NCBI GenBank assembly: GCA_014695195.1
Contig: JACJNW010000023.1
Span: 302,790-366,789 of the forward strand
Reading direction: 5' to 3'
Source: Cyanobacteria bacterium FACHB-DQ100
GTDB lineage: Bacteria > Cyanobacteriota > Cyanobacteriia > Leptolyngbyales > Leptolyngbyaceae
DNA length: 64,000 nucleotides
The translations under genes were made by a program, and so were the position numbers. Below are positions 47,459 to 57,868 of the stretch, one piece after another. The notes under the pieces were generated by a model that saw nothing but the letters and a program-made list of their open reading frames with translations, was not told the DNA's origin and did not search any database. Every line of letters begins with the position of its first letter. The first letter of the stretch is position 1.

Positions 47459-50416
47459 TTATAGTTGGCGAATTCGTTCAACGACCAGGCTTCGGACTTC
47501 CGCCAGCAATTGCTCGCGGCTGTAGGCTGCTTTTTGGAGGATTTGCTCAACGGATTGATGAAGGCTCAAGTATTCCGAAGGTGTGAGCGTTGTTGCTGTG
47601 ACCACCACAATGGGAATCGATCGCCACGCTTCGACACGGTGTAACTCGGTGATGAACTGAAAGCCATCCATTTCTGGCATCATCAGATCTAGCAGAATCA
47701 AATCTGGCTGCTGTGCTGCAACCTCTAATAAGGCAAGTTTGCCATTTCGAGCTGTGATTGCGTTCCAGCCTTCTCTTTCAAGCGTTCGCTTGAATAGCTC
47801 GCGAGTTGCGTCATCATCTTCAACGATTAGGATTCGTTCCTGCTGAGTAGTGAGATACTTTTTGAGGACTTGATTGAGGCGCTTGTAGTCGATCGGCTTC
47901 GTGAGATAGTCAGAGGCTCCTAGCGCAAAGCCGAGATTTTTCTGATCAACGATCGTGAGAATTACGACCGGGATGTCTGCTAGTTGCGGGTTGGCTTTCA
48001 GAGCTTTCAGCACCGACCAGCCGTCCGTCTTCGGCATCAAGATATCGAGTGTGATGGCAGCGGGCCGATGTTCGATCGCCATTGCGATTCCTTGTTCGCC
48101 GGATGAGGCGGTGAGGACTTGAAAGCCTTCTTTGGCGAGAGCGCGATGTATGAGTTCTTGGGCTGAGGGGTCGTCGTCGATTATGAGAATTTTGGCAGCG
48201 TTGGGGTTGGGGGTTGGGGAGTGGGGGGTGGGCGATGTTTCTGAGAGGGAGGGTGAGACTTGTAGCGGTAATCGAACTGTAAAGGTTGAACCCTTTCCAA
48301 TTTCGCTTTCTACGGTGATATCGCCGCCCATCATTTGACAGAACCTGCGACTAATCGCAAGTCCGAGTCCTGTGCCACCATATTTACGAGTGGTAGACGT
48401 ATCTGCTTGCGTAAAGGCTTCAAACAGATGGCTGATTTGTTCGGCCGTCATGCCAATGCCTGTATCGGCGATCGCAAGCTCTACCCATCCGTCTGAACGA
48501 TGCTCTTGAATCGATAGTGTGATCGTCCCGTTTTCTGCAAATTTCGCGGCATTACTCAGTAAATTTAGTAATACTTGTCGGACTTTGGTTAAATCTGCAC
48601 AGATGTCACCTAAACTATTGACTTTTATAATCTTAAGAGTGTTGTTATTTTGGGTAATTAACGGCTGAATTGTGGCTTCAATTTCATCGACTAGAAGTTC
48701 GATCGCGAATGTCTCTAGATATAATTCCATCTTGCCTGCTTCAATTTTGGAAATATCGAGAATGTCGTTGATCAAATCCAGTAGATGTTTGCCTGCATTG
48801 CGAATCTTTTGTAAATCCGGTTGAATGTCGTCATAGCCTAGATCGATCGCATCTTCTTGGAGAATTTCGCTGTAGCCAATAATCGCATTCAGCGGAGTGC
48901 GGAGTTCATGGCTCATGTTGGCAAGAAACTGACTTTTTGATCGATTTGCAGCTTCAGCGGCTTCTTTTGCAACGTAAAGTGCTTCGGAAATGCGGTTGCG
49001 TTCTTCTTCGTTGCGAATTCGATCGCTAATATCTTGAACAATGCCGACGTAATTCAGTAACTGACCCTTCGCATCACGCACGGCTGCCGCACTTTCGGAA
49101 ATCCAAATCACGCTGCCATCTTTGCGGTAAACCTGCGACTCAAACTCAGACACGCGATCGTACTCTTCAACCCATTGCACAAAGTGATCGCGCACTGTTG
49201 GATCGACATAAAGCTGCTCTTTGATATTGCTAAGACAGTGCATTAACTCTTCTGCTGAATCATAGCCATATATGCGAACCAATGCCGGATTCGCGCTGAG
49301 AAATCGCCCGTCTGGAGAGGTTTGAAAGATGCCTTCTGTGGAATTTTCAAAGATGCTGCGATATTGCTCCTCTGCTCGCTGCACGGCGACTTCTGCTCGT
49401 TTTCGTTGTGCAAAGTTTCGCGCTAGTGCGGCATAGATGCCGACGATCGCCACTAAAACCAAAACGGTAAATCCAATTGCCCGATGCTTGCGCTCGTTGT
49501 AGTAATCGAGGCGCACTTGGAGTAGACGATCCACGGTGGGCACGATCGCATCGTAAAGCTGAAAGTGGGACTTGATTGCGTCTTCTCCAGGGGGTGGAAA
49601 CGAACTCGATTGAAAGCTGACGCTAGAAAATGCTTGGATATTGATGAGTTCGATGAATTCACGGGCGCGATTTAGGCTGGTTCGGGCTGGAGCTTGAAGC
49701 GGTGCTTGAATGGATGGATTGTAATTAAAAACCGTGCGTCTGGCTCTTGCTATCGTGTCGATTTGACTATTGAGCGCACTGTACAAATACATTAACTTTG
49801 CTTTGTCATCTAGCTCAAATTTTTGAGTCTGAGTTGACAATCCGATCGCTTGAATTTGGGCGGTGTGTTCGATCGTCGCTGGTAGTTGAAGAATTAGAGT
49901 GTTGAGCAGGTAATAAGTATCCAGTTCTGGATCGAGAATCATGTTTGAGGTATCTCCAACATGAATCATCTGTGCCAGAATTTTTTCAACTAAGTCAGAG
50001 TGCAGTTTAAAGCTTGCGTTCGGGTCAGAGGTTGCGGGTTGATTGAGAATGTCTTGCCAATCGCGTTTGATAAATTTCCAGTTGTCCTCGGTTCTCAAAG
50101 CGTTTTTGGCGCGGGATTGGAGTGTGTCAACTTCCTTGATCGTGCGTTGAATGGCGGTTTGCGTGGCTTTAATTTTGGCGCGATCGCGCTTGGCTGTAGA
50201 GGACTGGGACTGCGATCGATGGGCTATCACTTGTTCGAGCAGTTTTCGCAGCGCATAATTGTACTCTAGCCCCAGCTTCTCCTGGCGAGTAAAGGTGATG
50301 CCAGTGTCAATTTCGGCAACAAGCTGCTGGACAACGACGGTCAGTGGCAGTGTAAATATCGCCAGTAATCCAACCAGTGAGATTGGACGTGCCCAGTGCT
50401 TGATAATGCGTTTCAC
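47459..50416 (-). CDS. Membrane-bound hybrid sensor histidine kinase with two receivers
   Basis: A 985-residue kinase. A helix near residues 15-35 and another near 315-335 frame a periplasmic, mostly helical sensor region (about 40-310). A PAS/PAC pair follows ([20 protein letters not shown]), then the HisKA site [20 protein letters not shown], the ATPase N and G boxes ([26 protein letters not shown]) and two receivers ([15 protein letters not shown] and [15 protein letters not shown]), both with their Asp. A Pro/Thr/Ser/Asn linker between ATPase and first receiver ([12 protein letters not shown]) is encoded by a dispersed GGGGAGTGGGG-type repeat. A single-domain regulator follows in the operon. 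The signal is unknown. Confidence 0.93.
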   Translation of the reverse strand: MKRIIKHWARPISLVGLLAIFTLPLTVVVQQLVAEIDTGITFTRQEKLGLEYNYALRKLLEQVIAHRSQSQSSTAKRDRAKIKATQTAIQRTIKEVDTLQSRAKNALRTEDNWKFIKRDWQDILNQPATSDPNASFKLHSDLVEKILAQMIHVGDTSNMILDPELDTYYLLNTLILQLPATIEHTAQIQAIGLSTQTQKFELDDKAKLMYLYSALNSQIDTIARARRTVFNYNPSIQAPLQAPARTSLNRAREFIELINIQAFSSVSFQSSSFPPPGEDAIKSHFQLYDAIVPTVDRLLQVRLDYYNERKHRAIGFTVLVLVAIVGIYAALARNFAQRKRAEVAVQRAEEQYRSIFENSTEGIFQTSPDGRFLSANPALVRIYGYDSAEELMHCLSNIKEQLYVDPTVRDHFVQWVEEYDRVSEFESQVYRKDGSVIWISESAAAVRDAKGQLLNYVGIVQDISDRIRNEEERNRISEALYVAKEAAEAANRSKSQFLANMSHELRTPLNAIIGYSEILQEDAIDLGYDDIQPDLQKIRNAGKHLLDLINDILDISKIEAGKMELYLETFAIELLVDEIEATIQPLITQNNNTLKIIKVNSLGDICADLTKVRQVLLNLLSNAAKFAENGTITLSIQEHRSDGWVELAIADTGIGMTAEQISHLFEAFTQADTSTTRKYGGTGLGLAISRRFCQMMGGDITVESEIGKGSTFTVRLPLQVSPSLSETSPTPHSPTPNPNAAKILIIDDDPSAQELIHRALAKEGFQVLTASSGEQGIAMAIEHRPAAITLDILMPKTDGWSVLKALKANPQLADIPVVILTIVDQKNLGFALGASDYLTKPIDYKRLNQVLKKYLTTQQERILIVEDDDATRELFKRTLEREGWNAITARNGKLALLEVAAQQPDLILLDLMMPEMDGFQFITELHRVEAWRSIPIVVVTATTLTPSEYLSLHQSVEQILQKAAYSREQLLAEVRSLVVERIRQL

Positions 50417-50810
50417 GTTGTTTGAGCCTTGGCGATGAAGCAGGGAGACGATCGTGCGTTTCAGAGAGATTACTGGGCTGAGTGCGAAACTTCAGTAAAC
50501 TAAGTTACTTTGATCGCACGATGTATAGCAAAACTGCTGGTCATTATGCGAAAACTCTTGCTGAAGTTGCTTAACCCTGGTGTAGAGTTACACATCCTTA
50601 CGCAATATAAGTTTACATCCAAACCTAGATTGCCCAACTTTTTCCGGCGGTTTACTGAGGTTTAGATAATTATGAAACGCGATCGTCACTTTTATACCCA
50701 CTTGATTTGTGAACGCTGTATATAAGCTATCGTTGCGGTATTACACCCCTGATCGAATCGATATTATTGCCCTGCACGTCGCTTTCGGGACTCCTTGCGC
50801 TTGGTCATAA
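50417..50810. other. Intergenic region between kinase and S4-domain genes
   Basis: About 394 bases without a gene I can support. It should contain the kinase operon promoter (minus strand). An 8-bp inverted pair ATCGTGCG/CGCACGAT with a wide loop occurs near 50450-50527; I attach no function to it. Confidence 0.4.
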
Positions 50811-51590
50811 CTAGACAAAGCGCGTTAGTTGAACCCGGTAGCGATCTTTTTTCGTCACCATGACTTCTCCCACTTCAACTCGCCCCTTACCGCGAATTGC
50901 AATGAGATCTCCGGATTTTACCGAGTAGCTCGTTGAAGTTGTTTCTTTCCAGTTCACGCGCACATCGCCTGCTGAAATTAAATCTGCCATCTTACTGCGC
51001 GACATGCCAAAGCCTGCAGACGCGATCGCATCTAACCGCATGGATGCTTCAACGGTAGTCAGTTCTTTCTTTTTGGGTTCGCGGATTTTCAATTCCTCGA
51101 ATGGAATTGACTCGATTTGTACGGGCACTGATCGCACTTGTTTCAAATTGGTTTGCAGAAATTCCACCAGTTCGGGAATGACGATGGCTTGTGCGCCGCG
51201 CTCTCCTAAAACAATAATGTCACCGACTTTTTCCCGCACGATGCCTGTGCCGAGAATTGCGCCTAAAAAATCTCGATGAGTTGCTGAGTCAAACAGGAAA
51301 TTTCCAGCAATATCAAGGGCAGCGAGTTGAACTTGCGCTGGCTCGAGCGGTATTTCAGCACGAGCGATCGCTACTCTTTGACGTTCGGCTTGGGGGTAGC
51401 CACCCCAGACGATGAGTTGAATTTCGGTGAGGCGGGAAAACGATCGCTGAACTTCTGCGAGTTCTGGGGGTGAGAGAAAGTCGCTGATGACCACTTCCCA
51501 GGTTTTGATTGCTTGTTCTGCTTGGTCGATCACACGTGCGATCGTGTCTCGGTTTTCTACGCCTTTGAGGAGGTCTTCCCTTGGTAACAT
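50811..51590 (-). CDS. Photosystem II S4 domain protein
   Basis: A 259-residue protein of the YlmH/S4 family found in cyanobacteria and plants and annotated as photosystem II S4 domain protein. The N-terminal 170 residues form the YlmH-like part (WGGYPQAERQRVAIARAEIP, DFLGAILGTGIVREKVGDII), and the S4 RNA-binding domain follows near 178-245 (SMRLDAIASAGFGMSRSKMA, then DLISAGDVRVNWK). Residues in the S4 turn fit RNA binding. A role in photosystem II biogenesis or rRNA handling is family knowledge with limited direct proof. It is divergent from the Uma2 pseudogene across 40 bases. Confidence 0.88.
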   Translation of the reverse strand: MLPREDLLKGVENRDTIARVIDQAEQAIKTWEVVISDFLSPPELAEVQRSFSRLTEIQLIVWGGYPQAERQRVAIARAEIPLEPAQVQLAALDIAGNFLFDSATHRDFLGAILGTGIVREKVGDIIVLGERGAQAIVIPELVEFLQTNLKQVRSVPVQIESIPFEELKIREPKKKELTTVEASMRLDAIASAGFGMSRSKMADLISAGDVRVNWKETTSTSYSVKSGDLIAIRGKGRVEVGEVMVTKKDRYRVQLTRFV

Positions 51591-51630
51591 GACAAATAGA
51601 GATAAAACTATATTTTATCGAACTTACAGC

Positions 51631-52072
51631 ATGACCCAAACGAAACGAAGATTTACCAGTATTGAGGAATATTTAGACTATAACGGCGGGACTGACACCC
51701 GATATGAGTTAGTGGATGGGGTGTTAGTTGAGCTGCCGAGTGAGAGCTATCTAAATCTCCAGATTGCAATGTTCCTGTTATCGAAGCTGATCGAAATTGG
51801 AGTACCGTACTATCTATTGAACCTAAAAGCAGAGATTGAGGTCAAACGCCGTGCTGCGACTGTTCGATATGCAGATTTGCTAGTGCTAACTGCAGAACTC
51901 GATGCAGCAGTATTGGTTAATTGATCCTGAACGGGAAGTTGTCATCGTTCTTCAGCTAGAGGCAGAGCACTATGTTGAAGTTGGACAGTTTAGACGGAGT
52001 GAGATGGTGATTTCCCCGACGTTTTCTCGATTGCAATTGACGGCTGAAGCAGTTTTGAGGGCTGGAAGATGA
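51631..52072 (+). pseudogene. Uma2 family gene with internal deletion and frameshift
   Basis: From ATG 51631 the frame reads MTQTKRRFTSIEEYLDYNGG and RYELVDGVLVELP, a normal Uma2 N-terminal half, up to RYADLLVLTAELDAA, where it runs out of frame into a stop at 51924. From 51911 a second frame reads QQYWLIDPEREVVIVLQLEA and continues to LRAGR and a stop at 52072, the normal C-terminal third. Comparison with the intact Uma2 pattern at 27451 shows that about 60 residues, including the central catalytic EVxS region, are missing at the junction. The gene should be inactive. Confidence 0.8.
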
Positions 52073-52584
52073 GTTATTTAGTGGCAGTTTTAAGCGATCG
52101 GATTCAAGCAGAAGCAGCGTATTCGGCATTGGAAAAAGAAGGCTTGCCGATGGATAAGATTACGATTTTGGGACGGGGTTATAAGAGTGCGGATGAATAT
52201 GGCTTGATTGATCCGAATGAAACGGCGAGAAAACAGGTGCGCTTGATGGCTTCTTGGTTGGTGCCGTTTGGGTTTGTGGGCGGTGCGGCATTTAATGTGA
52301 TTACTGGATTGGATACGTTCGCGTGGGCGGGTGAAATTGGGAGTCCGCTGATCGCAGGTATTCTTGGCGGACTGTCGGGATTGATGGGCAGTGTGTTTGT
52401 GGGTGGTGGTGTGGGTATGGTGGTTGGTGGCGGGGATGCTCTGCCTTATCGCAATCGGCTCAATGCTGGGAAATACTTGATTGTGGTTAACGGTTCGGAT
52501 ACGCTGATTCGGCAAGCGACTCGGAGTTTGAGAGCGTTTGATCCTGAAAGCTTGCAGGGATATGCGGAACCTGGTGTGACTTAG
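52069..52584 (+). CDS. Glycine-zipper membrane-associated protein, conserved hypothetical
   Basis: A 171-residue protein starting MSYLVAVLSDRIQAEAAYSA. The first 60 residues resemble the small stress-protein (ferredoxin-like) fold used for an ISP/Ysp-type N-terminal domain, with LEKEGLPMDKITILGRGY. Residues about 80-130 are a glycine-rich double helix (IAGILGGLSGLMGSVFVGGG, VGMVVGGG) likely to insert in the membrane, and the tail has KYLIVVNGSDTLIRQATRSL. Similar cyanobacterial proteins exist, but I know no function. Its ATG overlaps the stop of the Uma2 pseudogene (ATGA). Confidence 0.65.
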   Translation: MSYLVAVLSDRIQAEAAYSALEKEGLPMDKITILGRGYKSADEYGLIDPNETARKQVRLMASWLVPFGFVGGAAFNVITGLDTFAWAGEIGSPLIAGILGGLSGLMGSVFVGGGVGMVVGGGDALPYRNRLNAGKYLIVVNGSDTLIRQATRSLRAFDPESLQGYAEPGVT

Positions 52585-52619
52585 GATGAGTCTCGATCGC
52601 AGTTCACAAGAAGCGAGAC

Positions 52620-52917
52620 AGCGATCGCTTCTTGTCTCACTCTCTCACGTTTGTTTTATTAATAGACTTATTTCAAGTCTCAAACGAGAATATGCGATTA
52701 TAATAATTAATCCCAACTCTTTGATGAGACAAGGTATTGGAAGTCAGGGGGTTTGGCAATTTCTTATCCCGAACTTAGGTTATTAAAGCTCTCAAACGAA
52801 AATATGGGATAGAGAAGAGGAGCGATCGCTTCTTGTCTCACTCTCTCACGTTTGTTTTATTAATAGACTTATTTCAAGTCTCAAACGAGAATATGTGATT
52901 ATAACAATTAATCCCAA
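52620..52917. repeat. 97-bp direct repeat, two copies
   Basis: Copies at 52620-52716 and 52821-52917 are identical except for two bases. Each begins AGCGATCGCTTCTTGTCTCA and ends AATTAATCCCAA. A third partial copy of the inner part (TCTCAAACGAAAATATGGGA) is at 52785. The copies contain AGACT/AGTCT units 12 bases apart. Confidence 0.92.
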
Positions 52918-53002
52918 ATCTCTAAAGACTCGCGGCACATTCTCGTGAAGACGCGATTAGAAGCTTGCAGGCTGAAGGAGTACAAGCTCATTTTCTTGAA
53001 TT

Positions 53003-53038
53003 AGTCTCAGTTCTAGACTCACATTGAGTCTCAAATTA
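53003..53038. repeat. 12-nt tandem repeat, AGACTCA type
   Basis: Three units start at 53003, 53015 and 53027: AGTCTCAGTTCT, AGACTCACATTG and AGTCTCAAATTA. They lie just beyond the stop codon of the 1597-residue kinase gene. The same dodecamer pattern recurs near 59676 and 63699. Confidence 0.8.
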
Positions 53039-53074
53039 TCATCTGGGATGAGATTCGCTAGGGCAGCACCGAAT

Positions 53075-56000
53075 TTAGTCTATGAGGGTGATGATCGCTT
53101 GCACTAACTGTTCTGGGTCAAGTGGCTTTGTGATATGCCGTTGATATCCACTGTTGATTGCACGGTTATGATCATCTTCTCTGGCATAAGCAGTGAGCGC
53201 GATCGCGGGAATCTGTCCCCCCTGCTCGACGGGTAAACTTCGTACCTGTTGAATCAGCGTGTATCCATCGACTTTGGGCATCCCAATATCACTGACCAAT
53301 ATATTGGGTTGAAAAGATGGCAAATTTGAGAGTACCTCTGCGGCAGAAGTCACGATCAAAACCTCTGCTCCGTATTGGGTGAGTAATACTGCGAGTAGAT
53401 CGCGGGCATCAGGTTCATCATCCACGCCAAGGACTCGAATCCCAGTTAAATCGAGTTCTTGGTGGGGTGGCTCGATCGATGGCTGGATTGCGGGTTGAAC
53501 ATTGAGCAAGGGCAGTAAGACCGTGAACGTTGCGCCTAATTCTTCGCCGGGGCTATCGGCTGTAATGGTGCCGCCGTGCGCTTCCACTAACTGACGAACG
53601 ATCGCTAACCCTAACCCTAATCCCCCATATTTGCGAGTAATCGAAGCATCTTCTTGCTGGAAGGATTCAAAAATGTGAGGAAGAAACTCTGGACTAATGC
53701 CTTTACCCGTGTCGCTTACGGTGAGTTGTGCCTGATTGCCGACTTGTTCTAGGTGGATGTCTATCTGTCCACTATTAGGAGTAAATTTAATCGCATTGGA
53801 CAACAGGTTCCAGACGACTTGCTGAAGGCGAGCCGCGTCACCCCTTACTTGTCCAATGTTGGGTAACACAGAATGCAGTGAAATTGCTTTAGCTGTGGAT
53901 GCTGTTCTGACTGTTTCGATCGCCGCTTCAATCACAAAGGATAGATTGACAGAGTTGATATTTAAGGTGAGCTTGCCGCGTAGAATTTTGGCAACATCGA
54001 GGAGATCATCAATTAGCTGAGTCTGAAGATTGGCGTTGCGCTCGATCGTCGCGAGGGCTTGAGGCATTTGAGCCGCGTTCACTTTACCCGCTTGCAGTAG
54101 CTTTGTCCAACCGAGAATGGGGTTGAGGGGCGATCGTAACTCGTGGGACAGAATTGCTAAAAACTCGTCTTTGATGCGGTTGACGCGGACAAGTTCCTCG
54201 GTCTGCTGCTGGAGGGAGTTGAGTAGTTCGGAGCGTTCGAGGGCGATCGCAATTTGGTCGCAGATCGCTTGAAAGAGAGACTGCTCAGAGGCTGTAAACT
54301 CAGTGCGACTGAGGCTGCCAAAGCTCAATGTGCCAAGCAATTTTTCTCGAACCACCAAGGGCTGGCTGGCACAAGCGGTGGCACCGAGCGATCGTGCTAG
54401 TTCCAATTTCGGTTCATCAGACTGCTGAATCTCTGCCCGCACGATTTGGCGGCGTTCTTGAGCGACCATACCGCAGATGGCTTGCCCAATGTTTAGCCAT
54501 TTGATCTGCTGAGCAACGTCCTCTGGGATGCCGCCGTAGTTAGCAAGCTGTAGCTTTTGCTGCGATTCATCCAGGATGTAGTTGAGATACACATCTAGTC
54601 CCACTCGATCCTTGAGCTTGCTAAATACGGTTTCAATCAGAGCAAGCGGTTGAGTAGAAGAAAGCAAATCGCGGGTTGTTTCATACAGCAATTCGATATG
54701 ATCCCGACGCTCTGCAAGAGCGGCTTCGGATCGTTTTTGCTCAGTAATGTCTAAGATCGTACCGATCATCCGAAGCGGCTTTCCGGTCGCATCAAAATAC
54801 GCTTGTCCTTTTGCCCTAATCCAGCGCTCAATGCGGTCTTGAATTCCGATCGTGCGATATTCCACGTCGTAATCGCCACCACTGGCTGAATTGATTGACC
54901 ATTGCATTGCCTGTTCTGCGCGATCGCGATCGTCGGGGTGCAGTGCCTCAAAAAAGACTTCGAGGCTAGCGTCGGCTTCAGGGGGTAAGCCGAGAATGGT
55001 TTTGCAGCCTACATCCCAAGTGAGTTCACGGGTGATCAGATTCCAGTCCCAAGTGCCTAACTGAGCAGAGGCGATCGCGATGCGGAGGCGGTCTTCGCTC
55101 TGGTGCAAGGCTTCTTCTGCAAGTTTGCGATCGTGGATGTCGACGATCGAGCTAATGTGTCCTTTGAACTGATGACTCTCTGGATCAGTCCAAGGGTGTC
55201 CAGCTCCAATCACCCACCGATAGTTGCCATCCTGTCCCCGCAGCCGATATTCCGTCTGAAATGCTTCGTGGCGCTCAACTGCATTTAAGAAAATTGTTCT
55301 GGTCGCTTCGTAATCTTCGGAGTGCACAGCGTCGAGCCATCCCAACCCTAGTCCTGCGACTTCTGATTGTTCGGTGAACTCGTACCAGCGTTTACTTAAG
55401 TAGGTGCAATGCCCTGTAGTATCTGCGACCCAGATCATCATGGGGGCGTTGTCTGCCATGAGGCGGAAGCGTTGTTCACTAGCGCGTAGGCTTTCTGCGG
55501 ACTGCTTGCGCTCTGTAATATCCATGTCCACTCCAGCCATCTTGACTGGGTTGCCTGCTGCATCATAGAAGACTTGTCCCAGACCCAGTGCCCAACGTAC
55601 TGTGCCATCCGGCAGAATAAAGCGGAATTCGATGTTGTATTCTTCTCGATCGTGAAGTGCAGGCTGAATCGCTTGCTCAATCCAGGGCAGATCATCGGGG
55701 TGAATCATTGATCTGACGGTTTCATAGCGTCCATCAAAGCTACCAGGAGCCATGCCAAATAGATGTTCTAAATTGGTAGACCAATGGACGCGATTGGTTT
55801 GAAGATCCCAGTCCCAACTGCCCATTTTGGCGGCTTTCATTGCCAGATTTAGCCGCTCTTGGCTTTGTTGCAAAGCAAGTTCGGCTTGCTTGCGGCTGTC
55901 AATATCGGTTACGGTGCCAATCCAACCTGTGGTTTGTCCTTGGTCGTTTTGGGTTGGTACAGCGCGACAGATAAACCAGTGGTATTCGCCCTTGTGACTG

Positions 56001-57868
56001 CGGATTCGATATTCAATTTCAAGGGGTGCTTGATTGAGGAGCGATGTACTCCATTGAGACAGGGTGCGATCGCGATCGTCGGGATGAAGTGCACTTAGTC
56101 CTGCTAAGCCCATCGACTCCGCTTCGCTGAATCCTGTGTACTCATACCAGCGTTGATTCCAGTAGTTAACATCTCCGGTGGCATCGGCAGTCCATACCAT
56201 TTGCGGCATGGCTTCGGCTAACGCTTGGTAGCGCTGCTGGCTGGCTTTGAGGGCGACGGCGGACTGACTGCGTTCCGAGATGTCGAGAAAGGCTCCGATC
56301 GCGCCCCGGATTTGATTTTGATCATCGCGTAGGGGGGTTGCATAGCATAGGAGCTGGCGGATTGCGCCATCGGGGAGTAGGATGTCAAACTCTACATCTC
56401 GCACTTCTACGCCCAGTCTGGCAGCGATCTGCATGGGCAGATTCTCAGGGGGAATTTCCTGTCCATTTTGGAAGGTGCGATAGGAGGGTTGCTCGGTAGT
56501 AGGTGCGGTCTTGGAGATGTTTTCGCCGGAACGAGTGCCGAGCATTTCTCGAATGTAAGCATTGCTCTGCATTTCAGTGCAGGCTGGATTAGTGGCGATA
56601 GCGACACCGACGGGTAGGATTTCTAATAGCGTTTGCAGTTCCAAGACGCGATCGGTTAACTCCTGGTTGAGTTGTTGGATGGCTGCTTCAGCTTGTTTTT
56701 GCTGAGAGAGATCGATCGCGAAGGCGACATGCTCATCTATGCCATCTACCCATTGTGTCGCACTGATCCAAATGGGAAGCCGTGTTCCATCGCGCCGGAT
56801 CAGTTCTTTTTCTCCAGGTGGGAGGGTGCCTTGTTGCCGCAGGTGTTCCATTGCCTGCTCGGTTTGTGCGGATAGCTCCGGTGGGGCAAAGTCACACCAG
56901 TTCATGCCGTGCTGCTCAAATTCTTCCCGGCTATAACCATGTAGGTGCAGCATGGCGTCGTTGATAACGCTCACGTCACCGCCTGCGGTGGCGATGCCAA
57001 TGCCGATTGGAGCCGTATCAATTAGCCGTTTTAGTCGATTCCGCTGTTGTTTCAGGTCGATTATGGTCTGGTTTAGCTCGAGTTCTAGATATTTGCGATC
57101 GGTGACATCGCGCCAAGAGGCAACAAAGCCGTCATTCAGTTTGGTGACTCGAATATCAAAAGCCCGCACCAGTCGGCGATCGGCATAGGTGTCATCGTAG
57201 ATTAGGGAGTCTTTAATTAAGGGTTCACCCGTTTCCACCACATAGCAATATGCATCGAACAAGCCTGATTCACGATGACCTGGTAGTACCTCACATAAGC
57301 CGCGTCCAATCTGCATTTCCTTGGGCATTTGGTTGTTTTCGCACGCTGCTGCATTGAGATAATCGATGCGAAAATCTAAGATCTGTCCTGAGCGGTCACG
57401 GATGGCTGAGAAGATGCCAAAACAGTCGAGCATATTCTCAACTGAGGTTTGGAACTGCTCTTGGCTGCGTTGCAGTTCTCGTCGTAACTCTGCGTTTTCG
57501 ATCGCGTTCCGCAATGAGAGTCGCAGGTCATCAGGTGTGATCTGATCTCTAACAAGATAGTCTGCTGCGCCGTTTTTGAATGCCTGGACTGCGGTCTTTG
57601 TGTCTTCATCGTCGATCACAACGATCGGAGGGCAGCGATCGCCCATTTGTTCTTTTAATTGACGCAGCAGAGTAACGCTATTGGAGTGGGGAAAATGAAG
57701 CTCTAAGAGAATGGCATCGATTTGCTGTAGCTGAGACAGTGCTAAAATTGGGGTCTGACATTTCAAAATTCTGTATGCAACAGTTCTGTCCTGTTGTAAT
57801 TGATGCTCATATTCGCGATCGTTCTCATCTGAGTCAGAGACGACAAGGACAGTCCGGTGAGTTGACAT
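53075..57868 (-). CDS. Soluble hybrid histidine kinase with seven PAS domains, GAF and two receivers
   Basis: A 1597-residue kinase without membrane helices. Order: an N-terminal receiver (1-125), about seven PAS/PAC modules (about 140-1045, many with a WDWDL or YWNQRWYEYTG-type core), a GAF domain (about 1055-1210) and HisKA with FLAILSHELRSPLNPILGWT. The ATPase (GLGLGLAIV, DTGKGI) and a C-terminal receiver (VLGVDDEPDARDLL, DIGMPKVDGY) follow. The first receiver looks degenerate: the acceptor Asp is Glu56 (ILLELHFP) and the Lys is Arg107 (DYLVRDQ). The multiple PAS and GAF domains suggest sensing of several small ligands, light or redox signals; no Cys-based chromophore site is evident. The signal is unknown. 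Confidence 0.92.
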   Translation of the reverse strand: MSTHRTVLVVSDSDENDREYEHQLQQDRTVAYRILKCQTPILALSQLQQIDAILLELHFPHSNSVTLLRQLKEQMGDRCPPIVVIDDEDTKTAVQAFKNGAADYLVRDQITPDDLRLSLRNAIENAELRRELQRSQEQFQTSVENMLDCFGIFSAIRDRSGQILDFRIDYLNAAACENNQMPKEMQIGRGLCEVLPGHRESGLFDAYCYVVETGEPLIKDSLIYDDTYADRRLVRAFDIRVTKLNDGFVASWRDVTDRKYLELELNQTIIDLKQQRNRLKRLIDTAPIGIGIATAGGDVSVINDAMLHLHGYSREEFEQHGMNWCDFAPPELSAQTEQAMEHLRQQGTLPPGEKELIRRDGTRLPIWISATQWVDGIDEHVAFAIDLSQQKQAEAAIQQLNQELTDRVLELQTLLEILPVGVAIATNPACTEMQSNAYIREMLGTRSGENISKTAPTTEQPSYRTFQNGQEIPPENLPMQIAARLGVEVRDVEFDILLPDGAIRQLLCYATPLRDDQNQIRGAIGAFLDISERSQSAVALKASQQRYQALAEAMPQMVWTADATGDVNYWNQRWYEYTGFSEAESMGLAGLSALHPDDRDRTLSQWSTSLLNQAPLEIEYRIRSHKGEYHWFICRAVPTQNDQGQTTGWIGTVTDIDSRKQAELALQQSQERLNLAMKAAKMGSWDWDLQTNRVHWSTNLEHLFGMAPGSFDGRYETVRSMIHPDDLPWIEQAIQPALHDREEYNIEFRFILPDGTVRWALGLGQVFYDAAGNPVKMAGVDMDITERKQSAESLRASEQRFRLMADNAPMMIWVADTTGHCTYLSKRWYEFTEQSEVAGLGLGWLDAVHSEDYEATRTIFLNAVERHEAFQTEYRLRGQDGNYRWVIGAGHPWTDPESHQFKGHISSIVDIHDRKLAEEALHQSEDRLRIAIASAQLGTWDWNLITRELTWDVGCKTILGLPPEADASLEVFFEALHPDDRDRAEQAMQWSINSASGGDYDVEYRTIGIQDRIERWIRAKGQAYFDATGKPLRMIGTILDITEQKRSEAALAERRDHIELLYETTRDLLSSTQPLALIETVFSKLKDRVGLDVYLNYILDESQQKLQLANYGGIPEDVAQQIKWLNIGQAICGMVAQERRQIVRAEIQQSDEPKLELARSLGATACASQPLVVREKLLGTLSFGSLSRTEFTASEQSLFQAICDQIAIALERSELLNSLQQQTEELVRVNRIKDEFLAILSHELRSPLNPILGWTKLLQAGKVNAAQMPQALATIERNANLQTQLIDDLLDVAKILRGKLTLNINSVNLSFVIEAAIETVRTASTAKAISLHSVLPNIGQVRGDAARLQQVVWNLLSNAIKFTPNSGQIDIHLEQVGNQAQLTVSDTGKGISPEFLPHIFESFQQEDASITRKYGGLGLGLAIVRQLVEAHGGTITADSPGEELGATFTVLLPLLNVQPAIQPSIEPPHQELDLTGIRVLGVDDEPDARDLLAVLLTQYGAEVLIVTSAAEVLSNLPSFQPNILVSDIGMPKVDGYTLIQQVRSLPVEQGGQIPAIALTAYAREDDHNRAINSGYQRHITKPLDPEQLVQAIITLID

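Noticed and set aside
52069..52584. 142-codon minus-strand frame opposite the glycine-zipper protein
   Set aside because: His/Asn/Thr-rich antisense translation caused by the Gly-rich coding strand.
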